From Helichrysum umbraculigerum (Eukaryota; Streptophyta; Magnoliopsida; Asterales; Asteraceae), in assembly GCA_949592205.1 (NCBI GenBank), contig CATIUR010000003.1, forward strand, positions 20,312,001-20,376,000: a stretch of 64,000 nt of DNA, read 5' to 3'. The notes below the pieces were generated by a model. The model did not search any database and was not told where the DNA came from. It saw only the letters and a program-made list of their open reading frames with translations. This document shows, piece by piece, positions 21,501 to 33,386 of the stretch (positions are counted from its first letter, which is position 1; each line of letters starts with the position of its first letter). The translations under genes and the position numbers were made by a program.

Positions 21501-22893
21501 CTAGAGACACACGTTTGACCCGAACCCGTTTAGACTCGTCCTCCTAAATGACCAATCTAGACCCGGAACCGTTTAGACACAAAGCCACTTAGACCCGTGA
21601 CCCAGTCCGACCAAACCCACTCATTTTGTCACTTATCGGATTATCTAATTGTAACCCATTTTTTCAGATAGCCTCGAGAATTGCCACCCCCGTTTTAGCT
21701 ATATTTTTATACACTTATCTTCCTTCAATCCGTACCCATAGAATTGTATATAAGAACCTTTTATAACACACACTAATGGAAACAATCCATCTTACGTTGG
21801 AGTTTATTAAATAAGCACATAAGCTTGAAAATTAAGTCTCATATGTTTATATACTCAGCTCTTAATCCATTGTAAAGTATATAAGAAGCTTTTACAACTT
21901 GCAATTTGTTAATTTGCGGTTTAGGAAGTAAATAGCTTCATAAATGAAGTACGAGTAATGTTCAGATTTTTTGTTTTTCCAGGTGCAGTTATATCTGTCA
22001 AGTTTTTTACAGGACTGAACATTTCTCTAAAAGTCAAACTCTCAGACACCATGGGCGATGTGAAAACCATGATCCAGCAGAAGATAGGTATTTGCACTGT
22101 TGACCAACTGGTTCTGATCTTGGAAGACACGGTCCTCGAGGATAGCGATATCCTTGATGACTTCTATAACGAGAAGAAACCTACTGTCCTTTCACTTACT
22201 CGTAAAACAGAGGGATTAATGAAGATATTTGTCAAGCATTGCGAAGATCATATGTTCTCTCTGGATGTCAAACCTTCAGATACCATTGAAATTGTGAAAG
22301 AGAAAATTTATTCCAAGTACGGCTATCCACCTGAAGAGCAGGCGCTGATCTGCAACGAATTCGTTCTTGATGATAGTGGGACCCTTACTGACTTCCACAT
22401 CAGAATGGAATCTATTCTCACACTTCTTAAATTAGGGGGCTGGATGAATATATCTATCAAGACTATCTCCGCAGGGACCATCTCTCAGAGAGTCAAATCT
22501 ACATATACAATCAGCAAACTGAAAGACAAAATCCAGTTGAAGGCATGTATCCCTGCTAACGAGCAGGTGCTGATATTCAATGACATGGTTCTTGATGACA
22601 ACAGTACCCTTGCTGACTTCTACATTGACAGGGATTCTACGCTCACGCTTATGCGTAAATCAAGTGGAATAATGGAAATATTTGTCAAGAGTCCAGCTTC
22701 AAATATCCTCACTCTGGAGGTCAAACCATCAGACACCATTGCCAATGTGAAAACCATGATCCAGCGTAGGACAGATGTTGTCCATGCCCAGCAGAGGCTG
22801 ATCTTCAACGGAAAGGAACTCGAGAACGACAGTACCCTTTTCAACTACCGCATCCGCAAAGGATTCACCCTCCATGTTATGCTTAAAGTGTAG
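18540..22893 (+). CDS. Four-module ubiquitin-like protein, gene A (two exons)
   Basis: Exon 1 is 18540-18618 (26 codons plus one base, with KRKR near residue 8). It ends at AACA|GTAATT. Exon 2 is 21989-22893, after acceptor GGTGCAG. Together they make exactly 328 codons including the stop. The paralogue at 56267 has the same structure and the same splice phase, which supports the model. A second acceptor six bases upstream (CCAG) keeps the frame, so two isoforms are possible. Exon 2 encodes four diverged ubiquitin folds of ~75 residues in tandem, recognisable by VKPSDTI, NVKTMIQ and QRLIFNGKELE-type blocks. Unlike polyubiquitin, no junction carries RLRGG and the protein ends LHVMLKV. It therefore cannot be processed into free ubiquitin or conjugated through its end. 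The last module keeps the Lys48 and Lys63 equivalents. The likely role is a stable scaffold or decoy for ubiquitin-binding proteins, possibly nuclear; this is inference. Confidence 0.8.
18619..21988 (+). other. 3.4-kb intron of gene A
   Basis: The intron is four times longer than that of the paralogue (861 bp). It contains a segment at ~18990-19160 resembling the LINE fragment at 23.3 kb ('ccgattgtatcg'). It also holds a stretch with degenerate GACCCG/TTTAGACCCG repeats at 21300-21640, between GGTGGCAATTTT (~21329) and GAATTGCCACC (~21673), probably a decayed transposon. GAGAATTGCCACC recurs at ~57049 in the paralogue's intron, so the last ~300 bp of both introns are homologous. Confidence 0.55.
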
Positions 22894-23140
22894 AGAGATG
22901 ATGAAGATACCTGATTAGACCAGCATTGTGTGTGTGTGTGTGTGTGTGTTTATTTCACTGGCTGGAGGTCCCCAGTACCTTTGAAAGTTGCAACATCCAG
23001 ATTAAAGCGATCTTATAATTTGTATTCGATCGTTTAGATTTAACATATCTGTATGGTCCATGTTGTACTAAAAGATGGTGCGTTCTCTTTTGAGGTAGCT
23101 CTCATGCATACTAAATGAAGGTTGTGTTCGTGTATGTTTT
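22894..23140 (+). other. 3' untranslated region of gene A
   Basis: Contains a (TG)n run at 22927-22949. It matches the region after gene B (58184-58370): ATTTAACATATCTGTATGGTCCATG here against GTTAACATATCTTATGATCCATA there, then TTTTGAGGTAGCTC against TTTTGATGTAGCTC. The match stops where a LINE fragment begins here and where Gypsy-3 begins there. Confidence 0.6.
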
Positions 23141-23770
23141 TTTCTTTGAACAGCATAATATTTCATTAAATAACAGAACGTTATGCTAGCAAGCTGCTAG
23201 ATAACGATGAAAAAACAATCAAGTTAAACTAACGTGATTAGGATTACAATTCCACTCTAGCCAATTGACTTTGGTTTTTCTATTTCCATTGGAAATCCAT
23301 AAAAACTAAAGAACTTTTACTTCATCACCGATTGTATCGAACCTTGGTTTGAGGAGGTTAAATACTATTGCGTTTCTGAATCGCCATAAAACCCATAAAA
23401 CGGATTTAATCACCGCATCGAAGAAATTCTTGCAGCCAAAAACCTCTTAAGAACAATCAACGAAACAGAGAAGCGAATTGATGTCTTAAATCGGACCAAT
23501 TTTAACATTCCACCATGTTTGTATCGCTGACCAAGATTGCCTAGCGACTTTGATTTCAACAAAAAGATGTTGAATCGATTCTTGATCATCGTTACACAAT
23601 GGGCACCTAGTTGAGTGAAGATCTATACCTTTATTGTCGAGGCCAGTGCGAGTAGGGAGACGATTATTGGCAATTTTCCATGTTAAAATATTAATCTTTT
23701 TTGGGACTAAAGGGTTCCAGCATATGCTATTAATGTACTGAATGGCGTACACGTGTAAGGGTTTTAAAGT
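23141..23770 (-). mobile_element. 5'-truncated LINE (L1-type) fragment
   Basis: The minus strand encodes, at 23752-23486, an 88-codon remnant of the reverse-transcriptase zinc-binding domain found at the end of plant LINE ORF2. Visible marks are W.PLVPKKINILTWK, NRLPTRTGL and CPLCNDDQESIQHLF. The 3' side continues to ~23141, where the minus strand reads GAAAAAAAACATA, a possible short poly(A). Only the 3' end of the element is left, as is usual after incomplete reverse transcription. No target duplication was found. Confidence 0.7.
23486..23752 (-). pseudogene. LINE reverse-transcriptase zinc-binding domain remnant
   Basis: The fragment keeps the conserved 'PKKINILTWKIANNRLPTR' block and a CPLC...H zinc-binding pattern. 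It lacks the endonuclease and reverse transcriptase, and stops after GPI. It is non-functional by truncation. Confidence 0.7.
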
Positions 23771-24370
23771 TTGAAGAACGGAATGTGGTGTTGGTAAATG
23801 TTAGTGATTTCACAATTGTATAGTTTTAGGAAAAGCAGCTAGCAACCAGATGTTTTATTGTGCTAAATGTTCAGATCTTTGTTTGCATATTAACCACTTG
23901 TAAATATTCCATTCAATATATTTTAACCCTATCCTATACATTACAACCTTATTAAAAGTCATCTTTTGATAGTACACCTGGTGCCTACGCCAGTCGGTGG
24001 AGATTTGATCATTTTGCAAGCCTATGGTAACTATTGCATCACGACTTGGCTTATTGAGTGTTTATATATTCCATTCCCAATTTAGATTAGACTGAGAGTT
24101 GAGTGATTTAAACACATTTCCTATTGTGAGGTGCTAAATTGTGCATTCAGGCTTGACAGGTTAATAATCTCATATTTTTATAATTATGATATGTTATGAG
24201 CTAATATGATTGCTTATGTAATTATTGTTAGTGTCACTTTTTTAAAACCGAATCACCGTTGATAAAATGCCAGAGGAGTTGTTTGAGATTGTAAATCATA
24301 GTTCGCTTGAGGACAAGCAAAGTTCAAGTGTGGGGAATTTTGGTATCGCTTAATTTATACATATTGTTAG

Positions 24371-24663
24371 GGGCCTTAGTGTCTGGGAATGTACCGAACT
24401 TGCACCAAATCTCTATTGTGTGTATCGAACTTTCAAAACGCAATAATAATGCACTCAACTTGTAAAAACCCAAAAAGTGATGTACTTTGATGGCGTGTCG
24501 AGAACATAGCGTGCCACGTGGCGCAACCAGAGATTGACACGTCATCAAAGTACATCACTTTTTGGGTTTTTACAAGTTGAGTGCATTATTATTGCGTTTT
24601 GAAAGTTCGATACACACAATAGAGATTTGGTGCAAGTTCGGTACATTCCCAGACACTAAGCCC
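24371..24663. mobile_element. Mutator-type MITE with long inverted repeats
   Basis: A 293-bp element whose two arms (~24371-24503 and ~24533-24663) are near-perfect reverse complements, starting GGGCCTTAGTGTCTGGGAATG on the left and GGGCTTAGTGTCTGGGAATG on the other strand at the right. The 9-bp direct repeat TATTGTTAG flanks it at 24362-24370 and 24664-24672. Nine-base duplications are the mark of the Mutator superfamily. It encodes no protein and depends on a transposase supplied elsewhere. Its transcript would fold into a ~130-bp hairpin. Confidence 0.88.
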
Positions 24664-25587
24664 TATTGTTAGGTCCTAATTGTGTACCATTTTATTTGAT
24701 TTCGTGAACTTTTGATACTTATTTAGTTGGAAATTGATTTTAGGTGTTGATATGGAAGAAATGGTGAAAAAATGCAGGAATATGTGAAACCGGGCAAAAG
24801 TAGTAAGGCCTTGCCCATATCATATTTGGCCATGCCCATGGTGCTGTTACTTAATCATTCCTTGCCTACTGATGTTGGACACGGTCATGTCCTTGTAGAG
24901 GCCATGGCCATGTTGCTACGTACCTGATCATTGTTAAATCTTGAGAGAGGCCACGACCAAGTCCACCAAAACGCCATGGCCATGTCGTGCGCCAACCTCG
25001 ACTTTTAAACCCTTATTTAGGGTTAGCTCTTCTCTTGGATGAAATTGGGCGACTTTGGGCAGTTTTTGGAGAGATACAAGGCCTCCAGACATCATTCCAA
25101 CCATGGGGAAAGCTCACGATCATCATCAAACATCCGGATGCGATTGATTTCTCCGATTAACTTATAACACCCCATATCTCAGAACCATTTTTTTAACATA
25201 TAATACCTCGGAAGCGTGGGTCAATATACTTTATCAATTTACATTACAGATTATACATGATAGTTATACTATTTCAAATCATAGCAAATCAAATCGGGTG
25301 TTATATAATTCAAAATACAACTTGGACTCATTCCAAAACAAATATTAGAGTAAAGCCTGGTCAAACATTCCGTTCCAAACAAAGCTTCTTGCCCAGCCCT
25401 TTATATCAAAATCATAACCCGCAAGAAGTAGGGTGGTGGGATTAGCATATAGCTAAGTGAGTGAATAAATAAGGAACATCCCAACTTAGCATAACAACCC
25501 TGTTTACAGCAAAAGCATCGTAAACACATAACAACCCTGTTTACAGAAAAAACATCGAAAACACATAGCGTCAAAGAGGATCGGTGG

Positions 25588-27687
25588 TATAACGCCCCAA
25601 AAATTACAAATGTTTTTTTTTTTTTTTTTTTTTACAATGCGGAAGTTCAAGTCCCAAAACATATATATACATAAAATGACATGACGTCATTTTCCATTAC
25701 CTGAGTTATAAGTATTGATTATTACCATTTACAACACAATCCTTTATATTCTGGGCATTATATAATAAACATTTTAAACTGTATTAAATAATAATCAGAG
25801 TAATCCTAGTCAAACATTCTTCAGTTACTCCTTGACCCGCCCATAACAATAGATATTAACCTGCAAGGAGTAAACAAAGAGGGAGGGATTAGCACGAAGC
25901 TAAGTGAGTTAACTCATCACTAACAATACAACTTAGTTTAACACCATGAGTTCACCACATTTAACACTTTGACTCAACATCACCAGAGGATCGGTGGCCC
26001 TTGTGGCGCCCTCAGCCGCGGTGGCCCACCAAGCGACACTTACCCCAACTGCAGGCCAATACAGCGGTTAACCGATAACTGTTTGTTACCTTTAGTCAAC
26101 ACAAGCCTTACTCACAACGAATGTTCACAACCCTTGTGTTGACTAACCTGTAACCACACAGTCCAACATAGTTGACCTCTATTAACACAGTTACCAATAG
26201 GTCACTTAACACTTAACACTTTAACACTTTAACACAATTCAACTTAACACAGGAATAACACTTAACACTTGAAGTAACCACAATAGTGATCACTAAATTA
26301 TAGTGAGAGATCAAAGTCCACTCACCGACTACCATAGTCACCCACTCAGTAGTCTAATATCACTGAGTCTTCTCCGTATCTGGAAATACAACAAAATACA
26401 CAAGTCAGTTACTTGTATCAATGTGAAATACTATCACATAATGAAATCAAAATCTAAATAACTCAATCAAGTAATTACAACTCAATAATTAGTTAATCCA
26501 AATCATCAATCCATCACTCCCATGGAATTGGTTATACTTGATTCAAGCATCCAACTTTTCAAATTATGACTTATAGTCATTTAACACAATTCAATCCAAG
26601 ATTAATAATAACCAATTTAACTTCACTAGTTCACCATCACTATCAAATTATGATCATATAATCACATCATCACATTGATCCAAATCAATTATAGTTAATC
26701 AATATAAGTAACCATCAACCTCATATATTAAGAATTCACAATTTATCTCTTTCATTATTCCATTACTAACTCATGATCATTATCATAATCATCTTAGCTT
26801 CAATGAATAAAAACTCATATAATAACTCATCTTTCACTAATAACACTATAACAACCTTTTGTTATTATAAATCAAGGTGATTAACACCTAATCATCACAC
26901 TTTCATCAAAATCCACTTGAATTATAATTCACACAATTTGATTAATTCATTATTAGGTTAGATTAAAGCTACTAACCTTCATACTAACACATATTAACAC
27001 CATTTCCACTAATATCAATCATTAATTTATAATAATCACCACTAACCCATCAAAATCATCAAATTTCCTATAAAACTCATGAACCCTAATTCAAACCTAT
27101 AACTTAAGCATGAATCATGTTAGTAATCAACAATAACAAACTTAACTAACATCAATTTCACATAATCAAAGCTTAAATTCGAATTTACATCAAGAACACC
27201 CAAACCCCAAATTCTAGGGTTCTTAAAATTGAAGATTAAGAACTTACAAGTTGAAAGGAAGGATTAGAAGATGATAATCCATGCGTTTGAAGCCCGAATC
27301 CGAATTATGAAGCTCCGATTTTGATGATTTCTTCTTGTTTTTGAGTTAGGGTTTAATGTGTGTGTGTATATGTATGAATACGTACGTATGTATGTATATG
27401 TGGGAATAAAACCCGATCCATCATATAATATATACCATATAAGTGTTAATTTTCATTCCCCGTATTTATTATTGTCTGGAACTTAAAAATCATTTGCGAG
27501 GAAAACTATTTTATTTTACCGTCAACTAAATAAATTTAAAACAATCAATATTTCACTAGCCACAATATTTCCTGAGGCTTATTGACCTATTAATTTTTAC
27601 AATCAAACACATATAACAATTTTTAAATCGCATTTAAAATTTTCAATAAATACCTATTACTTCTAGGCCCAATTTGAGGATGTTACA
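25588..27687 (-). mobile_element. Inner solo LTR (same Ty3/Gypsy family)
   Basis: A 2100-bp LTR starts TATAACGCCCC and ends GATGTTACA on the plus strand, with exact 5-bp target duplications GGTGG at 25583-25587 and 27688-27692. It lies inside the outer solo LTR. A (T)n run is at 25613-25633. Its interior (26200-27200) is very AT-rich with many TTAACAC repeats and no genes. Confidence 0.85.
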
Positions 27688-28599
27688 GGTGGTCCTTGAG
27701 GTATCCTCCAAAGAACCATTAAAACCAACTGCAGGCCAATACAGAGGTTAACCGATAGCTTGTTGCTATCTTCACACGACACAGGTTCCTATTAACTACG
27801 TGTACAAGGAAACCCCCACCGGCTAAACAATAGCAACCAAGCCCAACCAGTGTTGACCTCTGAATAAATCACATATGCCCAATGGCCATGTATCACATAA
27901 TCCATAATCGTCATGGCATTATATCAGACTAAACAGTCTATCAACAATAATAACATCATGGCAGACTAAACAGTCTATAAATGGTAACACTACGTTTACG
28001 CGTTGTAACCAAACCTGTTACAACTAAATCACACTGAGGATTATGAATCCACTCACCGTTACCTCAGCCGCTAGCTCAAAATTCTAATATTACTTAGCCT
28101 TCTCCATATCTGAGAATACAATTAAATAATGAGTTAGTAATTCGTCCCATAACATATAACTCATTTTATAATCATATAACATATCTCAATATACAACATC
28201 AACATACAAACAATAGTCAAATTGTAAGTATCATTAATACTAGGTTACCTTTAACCATTTACTCAATTATCTAGTTTCAATTTATCATTATAACATATCT
28301 ACCCAAGCAAGTAATCTCCGAGATCAGATAAAATAAAAGTCCAATCTGAAATGAAATCAAAAAGTCCCGAAACGAGGTTCAAAAAATGAAAAATGCCATT
28401 TTCGGCCCCTAAATGACCCCGGAAGGCCTAAAACCGCCTAGGCTTATTTTAAAGAGCCTTGATCATTGGGCGATTTTCGAGTGACTATGTGAATTTCAGC
28501 CCAATCCAGGTTTAATGAAAATTAGTGAAATTTTTTAATCACTAAAGGTTCATCAACACTTGTGCACTTTTAAAATTTGCAAAACAAAATTTTGCCAAC

Positions 28600-28661
28600 T
28601 ACCCGCCGGATACTTTCCAAAACTCACTACCCGCCAGGTAAATGGATTACCAGCCGGGTAA
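28600..28661. repeat. Short palindrome array, TACCCGCCGGGTA type
   Basis: Three copies of a near-palindrome, TACCCGCCGGATA, TACCCGCCAGGTAA and TTACCAGCCGGGTAA, at ~20-30 bp spacing in the outer solo LTR. The array lies about 656-717 bp from the LTR start at 29317. It is much smaller than those in Gypsy-1 and Gypsy-2. Confidence 0.6.
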
Positions 28662-30356
28662 CACCCATTTCCAGCGACCTGTATCTTTTTCTTCACCCAG
28701 AACCCGAATTTCAATCCCAAATAATACAATTTCAGGTTTCTAACTTCAATCTAATATAACAAATAGCATCATATAACATCAATAGCATGTTTTCAAACTT
28801 TAATTTCATATCTAATCCTTAACCCACTTGAATTCAATCAAATTAAGTTTATAGATTAAGAACACACTTACTATAAAGAAGGAATTAGGATGATGATGAT
28901 GATGAAATTCTGAGATTTAATCCAAGATCACAAGGTGGATTATTGTTTCTATTTTCTTTGAGTTTTGTACTGTGTATATCTTTTGCATAAGTGAGAAGTA
29001 GGAGGATTCAAGAAAGTTAATAAAAATAAAGTTGGCTCACATTAACCGACCAAGTTATTCATTTAAAATTTGTCCCCTTCTAAATCTATTGTCTGAAACC
29101 TAAAACCGTTTGCGATTCCAACTATTTTATTTTACCTTAAACTTTATAACTTTAAAACAAACAATAATTTACTAGTCACAATAAGTCATTTGACTTTTTG
29201 ACTAATCATTCACAATTAACTTAATAAATAAACAAATAAATTTCCTAACACATTAAACAATTAATTTAAAGTCAAAAATTACCCAATTACTACTAGGCTC
29301 CTAAAGTGGGTGTTACATAATTCTTACTCTAGCGATTATGAATTCTCTCGTGGTTATTATTGTTTTTGTGTTTGAGCTAATAATTATGGGTTAAACTCTT
29401 GTTGTTTGTCTAGATTAATAACCTTAGATGTTGGATATATTTATTTGATTGATTTGATTCGTATGATAATATGATTGTTTAATCACCGAACGATTTGTAT
29501 TATGGTTTATTTATGTTTGATTCAATTTGTGTTATGTTTGTTCCACTAAGTGAGAACTTGTGGATTTAACTTTGCATATACTAAGTGACAGCTAGTGATT
29601 TGTATTAGAGATAAGCAAATAATTGAATCAAAGTAAATAAACTGTGATGTGGATGGATACTAAGAGAGATCTTGTGTGATTGTTGATTATTACGAGAGTA
29701 AAGTCACAAGATTAATAATTCATGTTAGTTGGGTTTATTAATCATAATTAAGAGGTCTTAAATGACAACGAGAGTTGCATTGTGTAATCTTAGTTACGTA
29801 TTTGGCTTGTGAGGATAAGGGAATCGATTGATTAAACCACATACGTTAATAATTAATCTAGTCCTTAATGTTAGTGAACTAACTTGTTATAGTGAAGAGG
29901 TCTAAGGTGGACAAGGAGACTTGCACCGTGTAATCTTGATTAAGTGATTTCATTGTGAGGACAAGTAATCCAACTGGTGAATGCACATACGTTAAGTAAC
30001 ATTACAACTCTTCATTAAAACATCCAACACTAGGGGTAAAAGGTCTATATGAATACATTTGTATAACCTGTGATTAATCTATCTTACTTGCTTTATTTAA
30101 TTCTGTCTTTACTTTAAATGCAACCATTCGACTGTCTGTCGTTAAAAGGTATTATCTCCAATCTTTATTTGCTTTCAATAAAGGTTAACTATTAGTTGAT
30201 AACAATTTCACAATACTCGTAAACTGTTCCTGTGGACGATAACCTGGAACTTATCTTTGCTATACTACTACTCGATTTGGTGCACTTGTCTATTTGTGTA
30301 ATAGTCCATACTTAGATATTTTCTTATACATTTTATAACTCGATTTTGCACATCAC

Positions 30357-31783
<1,427 letters not shown>

Positions 31784-32577
31784 AATGTTATTAAACCATG
31801 TTACCCCAAGTTCGTCCAAAGGTATCTCTTCAATCTTGATGGAAAACTATATCAATGGCAGTTGGCAGATTTAGAGGTTGTGTTCGACATATTGATAACT
31901 TGAACCTATGTGATGCATCTGAAATGATATTGTGACTCTTACATCTTATTATAATCATTATCAATATATGGAAAAATCGAACGCAACAAGAAAAACTCGA
32001 AGTATGGGCCGGTTCATCCTACAATTATAAAGCCCTTATTATGATGATGGAGGAAATGTGAATGGTGAACTTGAAAGAAACGGGAATGATGAGATGAGAT
32101 GTAATGGAAGATGAATCGGGAGGAAATATGGATGCATTTAAAAGCTATTGATTTTGTTGAAACCTTAAAGTTTCGTAGTTGTTTGTTTAATATTTTCGTA
32201 AGTTTCTTTAGCTTATTGTATTTCTTTGAATTCGATGTACGCATTAATTTCTTCAACTTACGTTTATTTTTAGTGACATATTATCTTCTACGTAATATTT
32301 ATCAATACTTTATGACTTCTTAGCACTCAAAATTAATTCTAATTCTAATGCATAAGCTAAATACAAAACGTACATTAAAAGAGTTGAAATGAAACATATA
32401 AAGGGTTAAATTGAAAATATAAGGATATCTTTGGTGAATAGTGTTACATTAAATTTGGTGTAACTTGATTTTGTGAGTAGTATTAGATCAAATTTTTACA
32501 TCATTTTGAAGTTTTGGTTGGAAAAGAATTGCATCATTTTGATGTAATTTGAGTTTCGGTATTAACATTGTAGATGT
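31784..32577. other. Intergenic DNA, nothing recognised
   Basis: Short open frames at 32014-32323 have no recognisable domain and biased composition. I see no gene. Confidence 0.4.
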
Positions 32578-32770
32578 GCTAAGGTCATTTTCAATGTGTA
32601 CATCAAAACACAAATTACACTCAAATGGTGTGAAATAATCAAATACACTTAATATTTTTTATGGTTGATGATTCATACGTTACTACATATTGCCATGAGC
32701 AATGATAAATTCACCATCATATTTAATAAGTCCACCACAAATGTACTTTAACATATTATACTGTATAACT

Positions 32771-33300
32771 TGTAGGTTCCACTTATATGGACCAAATCGG
32801 GTAGTTTTACTTGTGTATTTAAAGCGGAAATCAAACACACAAGTATATGCAAGATTAACACACTAAATGACCAAAACACAAGTGTATAACTTTGTATATA
32901 ATGAGATGGTAACAATACATACACTTTTACAAACACACTATAATCAAAATAACACAAACTAGTATATTTTCTCTGAATATGGAAGTGTTATGTGTGTGTT
33001 TTGTGTTGTGGCTACATAAACAGAAGCTGGCGAGCTTCTATTTATAGTCTGGACCAAACTGTATGCGACACAAGCTTTGTGTCGCATGAAAGGCTTCTGC
33101 GACACAAGCATTGTGTCGCATGAGATGATTCTGCGACACAAGTCTTGTGTCGCATAGAATGCTTCTGCGACACAGTGCTTGTGTCGCATGATGACAAAAA
33201 TTCTAATTAAACTAGAACTTAAACTATTCAATACGTAATTACAATTTCGACACGATTACAGACTGAGACCAACTGACAGACACACATTGATGTACCAACA
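32771..33300 (-). repeat. 3' LTR of the Sirevirus
   Basis: 530 bp. In element sense it begins TGTTGGTACATCAATG and ends GGAACCTACA. It contains four palindromes of the TGCGACACAA type. Confidence 0.95.
33063..33190. repeat. Palindrome array, ATGCGACACAA type, in Sirevirus 3' LTR
   Basis: Four hairpins in 128 bp. The first has arms ATGCGACACAA (33063-33073) and TTGTGTCGCAT (33077-33087) with loop GCT. The others have loops of about three bases and begin CTGCGACACA. The second LTR carries the same array at 55352-55479. Confidence 0.95.
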
Positions 33301-33312
33301 AACTCCCCCGTG
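33301..33312 (-). other. Polypurine tract of the Sirevirus
   Basis: In element sense ACACGGGGGAGTT lies directly before the 3' LTR. Confidence 0.75.
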
Positions 33313-33386
33313 TCTTCAGCTTGGTCTTCAAAAATTCTTCGATTAGCTTCAGTCTTCTAAAATGCAGATCTTCAAATGTCTGGACT

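Larger units (their letters stand above)
25163..29317 (-). mobile_element. Outer solo LTR (Ty3/Gypsy), interrupted
   Basis: On the plus strand it starts TATAACACCCC and ends GTGGGTGTTACA. Flanking 5-mers TAACT (25158-25162) and TAATT (29318-29322) agree in four of five bases. Subtracting the inner insertion leaves about 2050 bp. Blocks such as 'ctgcaggccaatacag', 'ggttaaccgata' and 'agctaagtgagtgaa' are shared with the inner solo LTR, and some with the Gypsy-3 LTR, so all three belong to one family. No internal region remains, as expected after recombination between two LTRs. Confidence 0.75.
24275..30356 (+). mobile_element. Broken Tat/Athila-like Ty3/Gypsy 3' end and LTR
   Basis: At 24303-24342 the sequence CGCTTGAGGACAAGCAAAG...CAAGTGTGGGGAA is the widespread polypurine-tract region of Tat/Athila-type elements. 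The following LTR would start near 24343. It ends near 30356 with 'tcctgtggacgataacctgg...ctactactcgatttggtgcacttg...gcacatca', again typical. About 1.55 kb of LTR remains once the inserted MITE (24371-24663) and the nested solo LTRs (25163-29317) are removed. The LTR also carries GGCCATGGCC-type short palindromes at 24825-24990. No coding region survives; 23771-24274 shows nothing recognisable. The family name is from memory of the motif. Confidence 0.55.
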
